Source of the DNA: Epiperipatus broadwayi
Lineage: Eukaryota > Onychophora > Udeonychophora > Euonychophora > Peripatidae
Direction of reading: 5' to 3'
Assembly (NCBI GenBank): GCA_028023455.1
Contig: JAQFVV010000150.1
Span: forward strand, 2,425,550-2,489,549
DNA: 64,000 nt
Below, one piece after another: positions 23,159-34,717 of the stretch. Under the pieces are notes generated by a model. That model was not told where the DNA came from and did no database searches. It saw nothing but the letters and a program-made list of their open reading frames with translations. Position 1 is the stretch's first letter; every line of letters begins with the position of its first letter. The position numbers were made by a program, and so were the translations under genes.

Positions 23159-25715
23159 ATGGAAAACATAGCCAATATAAAAATGTTCATGGACTACATT
23201 AAAGAATTGGAAGATTATGACATATCAAGGATATTAAATGAAAGATGGAAGTTAATATTAAAATTAAATAATGTGAATAACAATATTAAATTTATGAAAG
23301 ACTGTGAAAGATATAATCTAATGCCAAATTTTATTAAGATGAGAAAATTAAGAAAAGGAATTAAGAATAAAGAAAACATTATAAATAATATACAAAAGCA
23401 AATTTTAAAAGAATATATAAGAAATGAATACAAAATGAAAAAAGATATATAATAGTATTGAAAGAAAAGATGGAATATTGATTAGAAGGATAAGTAGGAA
23501 GGAAGAAGATTTATTTAAAAAAGTATGTGCAAAAAAGAAAGACATGGTAAATGAAAATACAAGGTTGAGACATAAAAGAAAAATGAATAATTTGAAGAAA
23601 GAGAAAGAAGAAAAAAATAATGAAGAATATGTAAAGAGTAAAATTGAAATATATAATGTAAGTGGTATAAAATTAAAAGAAGAAGAGTTGGAGATACTTA
23701 AAACAGGAATAAAATATGTGCCATATAAAAAGTATAATAATAAAGATATATTAGAAGTGCAAGTATTAATAGAAAAATTGGCACAGAAATATATAGAAAG
23801 TAATTACAATATTTATTATTATGAATATAAGGACAATAATAATATTATAAGTGTTAAGGATAAACAATGGATGGAAAGATTAAAAGAAGAAATTAATAAT
23901 ATGATATATAAAATGAAGAGATTAGAAGGTAAAGGTGATGAAAATAATAAAAATAGAGGAATGAGTAGAATAACAGTTAAAGAGGTGAAAGATATATAAA
24001 AAAGTATGAGGATAATATAATATTTATAAAATCAGATAAGGGTAATAAAATGGTATTAGTGAAGAGAGAAGAATATATAGAAAAAATGGAAAAAATGTTG
24101 TCAGAATAATTTTTTGTAAAAATAAAGAAGGATGATACTGGAATAAAAAGTAAAAAATGTATGAATTAATTAAAGAGTTATTTAATAATAAATTAATAGA
24201 TATGAGAACCTTGGAAGAATTAGGAAATAAAGATTGTGAACTAGTGAAAATATATGCAGCACCAAAAATATATAAAGAAGAAGTGCCATTAAGATCATTG
24301 ATAAATGGACAATGTTCATATTTTGATAAGGTATCTAAATGGTTAGCACATAATATTTTTAAAAAATACATTGATAAGAAAAACAATGCTTTTATAAAAA
24401 AACAATAAGGAGTTAATTAAGGAAATTAAAGAAAAAGTTAATAAGTATGATAAATATAGATTGACAATGATTAAGTTAGATATAGTGTCAATATACATGA
24501 ATTTGAATGTAGATAAAGTAATAGATTGAGCAATTAATAAATATATGGAAGATGAAGAAAAAGTAATAGAAATACCAATAATTAAATTAAAACAGATTCT
24601 AGAGATGTGTTGTAAGGAAATAATGTTTGAATTTAATGGAGAATATTTTAAGTAGAAAAAAAGGTTACTGATAGGAGGGGCATTAAGTGGAATATTAAGT
24701 AGTATATATATATATATATATGGAGGAAATAGAAAAAAAGATGATAGATGAGAAAATTGGACCAATAATATTAAAAAAATATGTAGGTGATTATCTATTA
24801 ATTTTTAATAGAAGTGAAAGACAAATAGATAAGTATTTAGATAAAATTAATAAATTAGATAAGAATATTAAATTTACAGTGGAAAGAGAGAAAGATAATA
24901 AGTTATCATATTTGGACATATTGTTAACAAAAACATATGTTAAAAATAGATGTAGAATAGAAACATCAGTGTATAAAAAAGTGAATGGGAATAATAATAA
25001 TATAATGAATTGGAATTCCAATACAGATAATAAATATAAAATAAATAGTATAAGATCAAGAATATGTAGGGCTATTAATTATTGTTCAAATGAAAAGGAA
25101 TATAAAAAAGAAATAAAATTAATAGTCAAGGAATTTAAAGAAAATGAATATCCAGAGAAAGTAATAGTGAAGAATATAAAATTAACAGAAGAAAAATATA
25201 AAAAGGTAAAAAGGAAGAAGAGAGCAATAAATATAGGAAGAACAGTATAAAGAAGGAGTATATAAGTGTTAAGACATATAGTAATATATAGTTAAGAGTG
25301 TTAATAAAATTAATAGAAAAATTAATAAAAGATATAATAATGTAATTAAATATAGAGTAATAAATAAAAGAAGAAAAAAATTAATAAATATATTAGATAA
25401 TTAATATATTAAAGGTATAGGAAAATGTATAAATGGGGTATACCAAATAGATTGTAGATATTTTAGGAAGAATATGATAAGGACTAAATACATAGGTAAG
25501 ACAAAGAATTCTATTTTTACGAGGTTACATCAACATAGATATGACAAAAATTCACTAATTTATTTGCATACTATGGAAACAGGGCATGTATTTGTCAAAC
25601 AGAGTATTAAAATGCTAGGATATACTAATAAAAAGAGAGAAAAATAAAAAAAGCAATATTAATTAAGAGGATAAAGCCTAGTTTAAATAGGGATGGAGGA
25701 CAAAGAGCCTTGTGT
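23159..25715 (+). pseudogene. Penelope-like element RT and GIY-YIG endonuclease (decayed)
   Basis: Several consecutive frames together follow a PLE polyprotein. The first (23,159-23,452 and 23,478-23,999) are Lys/Asn-rich N-terminal parts. FIKSDKGNKMVLV near 24,030, YAAPKIYKEEVPLRSLI near 24,250 and KLDIVSIYMNL near 24,475 match RT motifs; a GGALSG block is at 24,672. The catalytic box reads YVGD at 24,780-24,791 instead of YVDD, so one metal-binding Asp is lost. KLSYLDILLT follows at 24,900. The endonuclease near 25,420-25,715 shows GVYQIDCRYF, KYIGKTKNSIFTRLHQH and KRIKPSLNRDGG, with the GIY motif as GVY. Stops at about 24,108 and 24,527 and several frameshifts break it. Inactive copy, flanked by pseudo-LTRs. 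Confidence 0.82.
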
Positions 25716-25886
25716 TGGTAGGTTTAGTATTGGATTTATAGGGTTATTAGTAATAAAAAATAAGTGTATATATACATATGTATTATGTGTATGTATGTAT
25801 GTATATATATGTTTAGGAAAATATTGAATATGAAAATAAAAATATGTTTTGAAAATAATATTGGTTTTATAGCATTATTGTTATTG

Positions 25887-25888
<2 letters not shown>

Positions 25889-25939
<51 letters not shown>
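25889..25939 (+). repeat. (AAT)n microsatellite
   Basis: About 17 uninterrupted ATA/AAT triplets within the 3' untranslated part of the Penelope-like element. It gives a poly-Asn stretch in one frame, which is not a real protein. Confidence 0.9.
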
Positions 25940-25941
<2 letters not shown>

Positions 25942-26049
25942 GAAAGTATGTTAAAAATTATAATATGTAGATATAGATAAAGACTTGTAAATATTGTTAA
26001 TAAATATAGGTTTTAAAAAATAGAGTTATAAGTTTTATAAAACTGATAA

Positions 26050-28040
26050 TTGAGGGAGTTGGTTTAAAGAAATAAAAAAGATAGTGACTTTAAAACAGCA
26101 GAGAATAAAGGTAATATTATTAAAGAGACATATATAAATTAGTGATTAAAAAAGGTAAAAGTTGTAAGAAATTAAAAAATTAAAATTATAGATATTAAAG
26201 TACAAAAGATATTATGTATTAGATAATAATTAAACAAGATAGATAGTAAGAAATAATGAAAGAAAAATTATAAAATATTATTAATATAATAAAATAATAT
26301 AAATAATAAATGGGTAATGCTTAAAAGAATTTTTAAAATTTTTTTAAAAAAAACTAACAGTAAAAATAAAATATTTTTAAAAGGTAATATAAAAAATGGT
26401 GTATTGGATATGTTTTGTACTATAGATATTGAAGTACAAAGGATATTATGTATTAGATAATATTTAAACAAGATAGCTAGTAAAAATGATGAAAAGAAGA
26501 TTATAGAATAATATTAATATAATAAAATAATATGAATAATAAATAATAAAAGGGTAATGCTTAAAAGAATTTTTTTAGGGAATTTTTAAAGAGAATTTTT
26601 AAGGAATTTTTTAAAAATTTTTAAAAAAAAAACTAACAGTAAAAATAAAACAGATTTTTAAAAGGTAATACACCTGGGTCTCTTTTTACATGGACTTGTT
26701 TAACACAATTTTGAAGTTACGCAATTCATGTTTCACCGGAAGTCGAACTCCGATAATGCGCTATTACTTTAAATAATAAATTTTGCGTACTTACATTATA
26801 TTGAAAGTAATAGCACATTATTGGAATTCGACTTTCATCTTAGTAATTTCAATATTTTCAGTGCTTTATAATAGTAAGATTTTATGCAATAATGAAATTA
26901 AAATCATGATTTCCACATTTTATGTATAAAAACATTAAATTTTACAAGATTATAATGTAAATTTGTTCAAACACTGTGCGTGTTAATTTTGCATTTTAAA
27001 TCACATTCTGTTTTTGCTTTTTAAAAAAGAACGTAATCAATTATTAATCATTTAGTGTCTGCAAGTTTATTTTTAATTATTTTCTTATTAACGACACTAT
27101 CACGAATGTGCTCTTAAATTCCAATGAGAGCTAAATGGTTGTATGTCTGAATATCATGAGCTTCATAAACAATTAATAAAATCATCATCTCAAAGATTAA
27201 TTACTAATTATGTTGTCACCAGAAAACCATTAACACAACATGAGAGTGAAGTTGGCGATAATTAAAATGTGTATAAAAAAATGTCAATTACTATACTGAA
27301 AATTGTGCATAAAAATATATTGTTTTGAATAAAATTAAATATTATAGTTAAAAAAAGTTTGTCTTGTATAAATTTTTTTCAAATTTGAAATTTTTTATTA
27401 GTCATATTTTATTTCCTTATTTTTTTTTTGCGCGAATTTTAAAGTAATTTTACGTTGGTGCTTTGCTTTTATGCGAATTTTGAAAAATCATAGACTGCAT
27501 CCCCCTTTTTTCAATGTAAGTTACGTCTATTTTTGCACAATTTCATTTGCGCATGTTTTCTGAGGAACCTATCTATTGCGTAAAATGAGACCCAAGTGTA
27601 TATAAAAAATGGTGTATTGGATATGTTTTGTATATGTTTTGTATATTATATATATATGTAATTTATAAGTAAGTTGAGTATATATATGGATGGGTATTTA
27701 TAAATGTATATGAGGATTGGTGTATGTATGTATATGTGTTATGTGTATCAGTGTATATATGAGCTTGTTTAAATGATATAAGTATATATTTGGATATCCA
27801 TATGTGTATATGTAGATGTAGGTAGAGAATTTTTTATTTATATATATATAGTGGTGATGTGAATATATATATATATATGTATGTAGGTGATGTATGGATA
27901 TTTGATATTCATATGAATATTTATATGTGAAATGATAGTTATGTACTTGTATTTATACTATTCGAATATTGTTAATAAATATAAATGTAAAAGCTGTAAG
28001 TTTAAAATAGAATTATAAGTTTTATAAAATTGATAACAAA
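26050..28040 (+). repeat. Additional broken pseudo-LTR copies inside the PLE
   Basis: Pseudo-LTR sequence recurs between the coding part and the right pseudo-LTR. A segment from the family's 5' part runs 26,050-26,427 and stops after TTGGATATGTTTTGTAC; a second partial copy runs 26,428-26,670, is interrupted by the TIR element at 26,671, and resumes at 27,601 with the GTATTGGATATGTTTTGTAT part through 28,030. The PLE thus carries three or four partial terminal repeats in tandem, as expected for elements that insert as tandem or partial multimers. No coding potential. Confidence 0.65.
26671..27598. mobile_element. 928 bp non-autonomous TIR transposon with TA target duplication
   Basis: The left end reads CACCTGGGTCTCTTTTTAC and the reverse complement of the right end reads CACTTGGGTCTCATTTTAC, so the terminal inverted repeats match at about 17 of 19 positions. 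TA stands on both sides (26,669-26,670 and 27,599-27,600). The neighbouring pseudo-LTR copy at 26,379-26,399 preserves the empty site with a single TA, which proves the boundaries. A nested inverted repeat of about 32 bp lies at 26,738-26,836. No transposase frame. The TA duplication suggests a Tc1/mariner-like mobiliser, but superfamily assignment is inference. Confidence 0.85.
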
Positions 28041-28049
28041 GGGAACTGT

Positions 28050-28858
28050 TCTAAATGAATAAACAAGATAGAAAATTTGAAATAATCGCCATTTTAATTA
28101 AAGCAGAGAAGAAGATTAAAGGTATTAGTATTAAAGAAAATTATTAATTAGTGATATAAAGATAAAAGTTTTGAAAATTAAAATTAGAGATATTAAAGTA
28201 CAAGATATTATATATTAGATAATATTTAAACAAGATTGATAATAAAAAATGAAAAAAGGAAAATTATAAAATAATATTAATAAAAAATAATATTTAAAAA
28301 GATTTTTTAAAAAATTTAAAAAAATAAAAATAAAAGTTTTAAAAAGTAATTTTTTTTAAAAAAAATGGCGTATTGGATATGTTTTGTATTTTTATATATA
28401 TGTAATTTATGTGTAAGTTGAGTATACATATGGATGTGTATTTATAAAGGTATATGTGGATTTATATATATACGTCTATGGGTGTATGTATATATATATA
28501 TGTATGTTTAAAAGAGGTATGTGTATAAATTTTGATATGCATATGTATATATAGATGTAGGTATGAATTTTATATATGTCTAGGGGTGATGTAGATCTAT
28601 ATGTATATGTATGAAGGGAATATATATATATAATTAAGATCCAACCAGTAACCACCTAAACATTTACAGTAGAATTTAGTATTATATATATATGTGTGTG
28701 TGTGTGAAATGATGGTTATGAATTTATATTATTCAAATATTGTAGCTTTAATGAAGACTGCTGGACAGTCGAAACTGTAAGGAAAATAAAGAAGTTTTTT
28801 AAGAAAATTTGTTTGCATTGAAGTGCATATGAAAGATGTGTTACAAACAATATATATA
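28050..28858 (+). repeat. Right pseudo-LTR of Penelope-like element
   Basis: Matches the left pseudo-LTR over its whole length, with one extra segment of about 60 bp near 28,638-28,690 (AAGATCCAACCAGTAACCACC and following). The hammerhead-like hairpin near 28,751-28,780 keeps stem II and GAAAC but has lost the CTGATGA core. It ends in a short TA run before 28,860. Confidence 0.75.
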
Positions 28859-28859
28859 T

Positions 28860-31200
28860 TGTAACAGTCAAGTTGTACATTTGCGTAACAGAATTTAGAA
28901 TCTAAGCAAAAGAGACCGAAGCTGACCATACTAGGACTGTGACATCCCAAGTCCAACCACACTTCAACTCGTAAGCCAGTACTCCAAGACTCAAGACCCT
29001 ACAAATGACCACCTTGAAATTACATGTAGCATACTCCTTTATTCGCGGCCGACATAGATCAGGGAGAAACAATGAGACTCATAATTAAATTACAAATTGA
29101 TCGTGTCTAACGAATAGTTAACTTAATGGAGGCCTTTAATAATGCATATTCTATAACATAATAATAACGAGAATTGGATGGAATAATGAAACTGAGAGTG
29201 GACTAGGTTAATTTACTAAAGCTTAATTTCTTCAATAATAAGTTTTATCTAAAATATATATATTACAAATTTTAAACATGTAAAAATGCACACAGACATT
29301 TAATGACTGAAGAGTTTGGACAGATTCTTTGATAAGATTAATAAATAAATTTACATTTAAGTAAGATGAATGCAGCAGTTATTCATCTTACTGAATTCAT
29401 AAAAGCCATAGATTGCTTTGATGTGTTACAATTTGTATACAATTATTTTATGGATTTATATATAATAAATGCACGCAGGCATTTAAATAAATAGCTTATC
29501 ACTATGCCATGTCTATCGTGTAACATATGCAGACTCCTCTTAATGTGTGGCTGAATACTAATAATTAAACTAAACCTTGGGCAACAGTTACAGTAGACGT
29601 TCTCGTCTGTTTATATTTATTTAGTTAGCTTAAAATGGGCTACAATAACTTAGATTGACCGGACTTTTAAGAATATTTCATACAATTGCTGAAAGAACTA
29701 AAATAGGGGGTTAGAGTTGGCTGCTCTGGATGTACTAATGCACTATAGCACCAGCAATACAATAATAAAGTCGCTCTGTGGATGGATTGGTAGATCAAGG
29801 GTTTCTGCGACCAACGCCGGTACCCTGACAACCGATCGTTAAGCTGCATGAAAAGGAACAAAGAGTTCAGAAGGGTGGGGGACTTACGTGCTAACCTGGC
29901 CTTAAACTCAGGCTTCACAACTGCTCTACTCTATGAGAGGAAGATGTGCTGGCTTAACCGAGGCTCCATCTTATTTATGTAAATATACGTGGCAGCAAAA
30001 TGAGAAAAATATTTAATTGAATAAATCACATCTGCCAAGCAAAGCATTTTATAAAATTTAATATTCTATACGCAAGAACAATAGCTTATTAGCTTAATCA
30101 AATAGAAGCCAACTCTTAGGTAGCATGATAAAATATATGCTATAGACAGGAATAATTACAGATAATCTTTGCTGTTCCAGCTAATTCTAATTTGTTATTG
30201 ATCAAATGACAAGTATTTAAAAGGAGGGAAAGTATATTTGATGGGGTTTAATAAATAACTTAAATAGCAAATATACTTATAAATATTTATCAAGGTTAGT
30301 CTATTTCTTAGTATTTAAAAATTAAACCTCACTAAAATAAGCCACATTGCAAAACTTTACAATCAAACAACTATCAAAAAAAATATTAAATAATAACGAG
30401 CATGTCGTTACTATTTTCTTAAGAGGGTTTCGAAACAGCGCACAGAAATAAGATTATAAATAATTATGTGAAGAGGTTTTAATTAATCTCTTCTTGAAAT
30501 ATTAAAATTTAGTATTCGCTGTTTCGAAGCATCAGCATATCATAAAATAAATATAACAAATATTAAAACTATGTGATAAAAAAATAACTAGAGACATGAC
30601 TGCAGTGATAGTTTAAAGTAGAAACATTAATTAATTTCTTAAGGAAGGAAATTTTAAAAGCAAGTGAATCATTTACTGATTTTAAAACAACAAAAGAAAA
30701 GCTTTAACATTAAAAATATATTGAGTGGTTAGTTAGCTAACTAGAATTTAAAAGGTAGCTTAAAATTATACATAAAATATACGGAAAATATACAGAGCTC
30801 TGCAGTTTAAAATGATTTACCGGTATTATTAGGTGCTTGAGCTGGAGCTGGTGAGTTTCCTGGGTGGCTTGTGGCATGCTCTTATTTTATGGATGGTCTG
30901 TAGATATTATAGCAGCATTCTTCTTTTTTTAAGTTAGATGGTAGATATTATAGTGGCATTCTTCTTCTTTTCGGTTAGGTTGTAGAGGTTATAGCGGCAT
31001 TCTTGCTTATAAATGGTGTCGGATGGAAATGAACCCATCGCCTCCTTATGGAGTGGCAGCTAAGATGGCCACACTAGCCGGACATCTCAGTTCAAAACTA
31101 TATTTGATTTTTTAAATATAAAATGCACTTCAAAATGGAGTCTCCTCTCAGTATATAGATCTCAGTCAGTTCTCCTTCCCACTCTTAATATGGCCCATTT
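28860..31200. other. Unassigned segment of higher GC
   Basis: Base composition rises here (about 35-45% GC in parts, for example 28,870-29,130 and 29,700-29,960), unlike the flanks. It begins TGTAACAG right after the pseudo-LTR, an LTR-like start, but I found no matching CA end or second copy. On the minus strand an open frame of 83 codons (29,667-29,918) is followed by GCACGTAAGT, a splice-donor-like sequence; no domain is recognisable. A short inverted repeat (TTCGAAACAGCG at 30,430 with CGCTGTTTCGAA at 30,517) is also present. It could be a solo LTR, an unknown element or host regulatory DNA. Confidence 0.4.
30896..31012 (+). repeat. Minisatellite, three copies of about 50 bp
   Basis: The unit GTAGATATTATAGCGGCATTCTTCTTTTT, listed here in its parts TAGATATTATAG and GGCATTCTTCTT, occurs three times with substitutions, at about 30,900, 30,950 and 30,985. 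No frame. Confidence 0.6.
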
Positions 31201-32505
31201 ATATCTTTTTTTTTATCAGCTTAACACCTTTAGGAATTTTTCTTTGCTTCATGATTACATTTTTTTTATTAATTTTGTTAACATACAATCTGCTTTCAAA
31301 TATGCTGATAAGTTTCTGAGGTGTTATAACTTTTTCTTAATTTCGTTTTAATTAAATTCTAAAAACATGTAATTTTGACCTTAAATATTTGATAAACTAT
31401 TAAAGTATTCCAGTTATAACTTTTATGGTTATTTTGTAAAACTATTTTGCCATAAACAATTTTAATCCAAAAATAACCTAAATGTTTATATCTGATGCAA
31501 TTTCGAATAGTCAGATTTTAAAATGACTTTTTAATTTGACCAAAGGTAGGTGCGGTCACTAATTAAATACTTGTTTACTACAGAATCTGTTTCTAACCAA
31601 CTTTTAATTCTAAGAAAAAAAAGAATCTTAATTTTTAAAGAAGACTTCTCAGCACATTTGAAAGAAAACCTTTTTAACATTTTTAAATAAACATTTTAAA
31701 ATATTTTCATCTTTTAATATTTTGAATATATAACACATTTTAATGTTTTAAATCACGCCACCCCTATATACATTACAAATATAGGTTGGATTATATATCC
31801 ACATACAAATTAAAATAAAATTTATTAATAAATTGAATCCTATCATTATTTAACATAATAAACGTATTTTATTAAAATAAATGCGATATTAATAATAATA
31901 TGCTTTAATTCTATCAAACCTATCTAATTATAGTGTTTTTTCATATGTAAATATATAATGCTATTCAGACAGCCATGACAGCAAATTGTAGTTTTATTTT
32001 ACATATTATAGTTTAAATGAGATTCGAATCTAACACAGATGAGTGGGCTATTAGATTGATGATGAAATGGCAAGAGATTAGGAGGTTCCCGTTTCAAAAT
32101 ATATATATATGATTTTATTCTTCAGAGATTTTTTTAGCTGTTTCTATTCACAAGTATATTATTGTACAATAATTAAAATTGTTTTAATTTAGCTTCTAAA
32201 AATTAAATTATTTTGCATTCAAGTTGGTTAAATATAATGAAAAATTTTAAATAATGTTAATAACTAAAGAAAAATATAAGAAAAACATTAAAAAATAGCC
32301 TGCAGTAAAACAAAAGAATTATATTTCAAGCAATCTTAATGTGAAATTGCCAATGATTTCTTGTGTCTTAGAAATTACAAATGCTGATCTTTTCTTTGTT
32401 TAAAATTAAATATTTTAAATAAAAATCTAAATCTAGCCACATTATTGTCAATATAGTGTAAAAATAATCAAAATACATAAATATTTATGAATTACAATAT
32501 AACAA
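31201..32505. other. Unassigned AT-rich DNA
   Basis: No gene, RNA or repeat that I can support, apart from short TA runs such as that near 32,100. Confidence 0.55.
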
Positions 32506-32510
32506 TTCAT

Positions 32511-32627
32511 CAATTGCTAAAACAGAGAATCTTTAATAAATATACTGCCTTGATAAGAAGAACTCTTAGGAATTGAAAGTGATTGGCTATAGTTATTTTA
32601 TTTATTAAAGATTCTCTATTTTAGCAA
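32511..32627. mobile_element. 117 bp hairpin TIR element (MITE-like)
   Basis: The first 32 bases (beginning CAATTGCTAAAACAGAGAAT) are inverted at the end (ending TCTATTTTAGCAATTG) with one mismatch. The arms include TCTTTAATAAATA and its complement, and about 50 bases lie between. This is the form of a very small non-autonomous TIR element or foldback. No duplication of the flanks is evident. Confidence 0.6.
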
Positions 32628-32639
32628 TTGACAAATTTA

Positions 32640-32860
32640 AGCCAATAAACATCACATGATAATCATTTTCTATGCTTGCTTATAACTGTTATTAAAACAT
32701 GCAAACTCACTATATGTATTGCCACACACTCAAGCTAGAATAATCAATGGATGCCAGAAGGCCTGTGCATAAAATCCTCATCTAGTGCCTACTCATAAAA
32801 TATGCCCAAACTAGTTTCTGGCTTGTGGCATTTGTCAGTGAGTTTTGCCTATTTTAATTG
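32640..32860 (+). mobile_element. Small TIR element, copy 1 of the 47.9 kb family
   Basis: Shares its core with 47,925-48,060: AATCAATGGATGCCAGAAGG, then CTAGTGCCTACTCAT and CTAGTTTCTGGC. The left end contains AATAAACATCACATGA and AAACTCACTATATGTATTGC; the right end has CAGTGAGTTTTGCCTATTTTA as a diverged inverted partner. It is a degenerate non-coding TIR element. Confidence 0.6.
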
Positions 32861-34430
32861 AGAAATTGTTATATTGTAATTTATAAGTTGTATTAACAGA
32901 AATTTTACATTTATTTATTTATAAATATTTATAAAAAATAGTTACCTTTTGCTAGTTATCACTGAATGTCATTGATATGCAAATAGCAGTCAATTTTATT
33001 CACTTGTCTTGAATAGTGGTCAAGTATTATTCACTTTCCATTGATCATTTTTCTTGTAAAATTTAAAAATTTTCAAATCAAAGTTTATTTTTAGGTAAAT
33101 TAATATATAAATTTAATTATAAATGTAAAAAATTATGGAAAATATATTTATTTACATTCAAAATCTATTACAAAAGCATAAAACATTTGAGTTTGATTTA
33201 TGACTCTGACAGTTAGGAATGCCTGGTGAACAATGACCAATGTTGACAGTCACTGCTTTGCAGCATCTTATAAGGTAAAAAAGGTGGAACAATATGACAG
33301 TAGACAACAATGAAAAATCAATATTTGTGACAAACATTGCCAAATGCTTATTTTTTGGAATTAAAATTTTAAATTCTGATTAAGCAACAAATTTATGATA
33401 AAATAAGTGTAAAATAAACAATATGTGTCCAAAAATGGCTGAGAGATAGCACAAAATGTAGATGTTACATTGTAATAATAAGTTAACTGGTTATTAATCG
33501 AAGGAAAAAAATTTGCAGATATGAATTCATCTTTATATATTTATAAAGAAATATTTTTGAGTATAATAGTTAGCACAAATCTTGTTTGAGTGAAAATTGA
33601 ACTTATTTTTAAGTTAGAGCCAGGATGAGAAGTTTTACAACAAATAACCAGTATTTATCCAATCTAGTCATCTATAGATCACAGAATAAACTAAGGCTGC
33701 AAAATTCTAAATCCTAAAACAATTAGCAAATTTGGAGAATATTATCTTCACTGTTTTTTTCCCTTTTGTTTGACAGATGAGCGACTGTGTGTGCCCTGCA
33801 CTGGAGTTTTTAAAAAGTGTTTATCTTACTGCTTATATATTTATATTTAAAACATTAATTTATATTAATTGATGACTTTTATAATATAAAATTATTTGCA
33901 AGTGAAACATTATAATAAGAACTTCAATTACTCTATGTCATATATAGAACTGTAATGAAATAAGATCACAATATATCAGTGTATACATTCTTATTTTGAA
34001 TGTAAATATTTTTATAAATATAATAATTTATTATATTAGTGTATTGAATTTCTAAAATAATGAATTTAAAACAAATACGCTCTTTCCTAAACGGGTTCAA
34101 TTCCTGTCTTTAATAATCAAGATGATTATGGATAGATATTCATTATTATTTAGTTACTCTCACACATATTACATGCAAGGACAAACCCTGTTTATTAGAC
34201 AAATATAAAGCACTACATAAAAATACATATATGCCTAATATTCTTTTTTCAAACACATACCATTTTTAGATTCGCTGTACTAAAACACATTATTATATAG
34301 GTAGATTGTTTATGGCAATTATTATAATAATAATGTGATATAACTACATATATATATATATATATGCTTAATTATGACTTCATTTGTGTGTGTATGTAGA
34401 AGGAAGATATATTTCATTATAGGCATAATA
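32861..34430. other. Unassigned AT-rich DNA
   Basis: No recognisable gene or element. A (TA)n run at 34,350-34,366 marks the approximate 3' border of the Tx1/L1-like LINE that follows on the minus strand. Confidence 0.55.
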
Positions 34431-34717
34431 AACAATAAGTTTCATTTCAATAAAAATTTTATTAACAATAAGTAGTGATTACATACTAATAAAGGATAAA
34501 TAAATGAATAAATTGTACAATAATATGATTATATAATGTTCTATATGTCATCTGGCTAGATTATGTTATGAGAGCACAATGTTATACTCTTATGTGGTTA
34601 GGTATAGTGAAGAGATTCAAAGAACTTGTTTAATGGTATTAGCATTTTTAATATAAACATGAATATTTTCTTTTATAAATGATTATTCTATAATGCTGGG
34701 TAGTTGGGAATTGATAA

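Noticed and set aside
25764-25970. 68-codon frame with poly-Asn
   Set aside because: It is the translation of an (AAT)n microsatellite.
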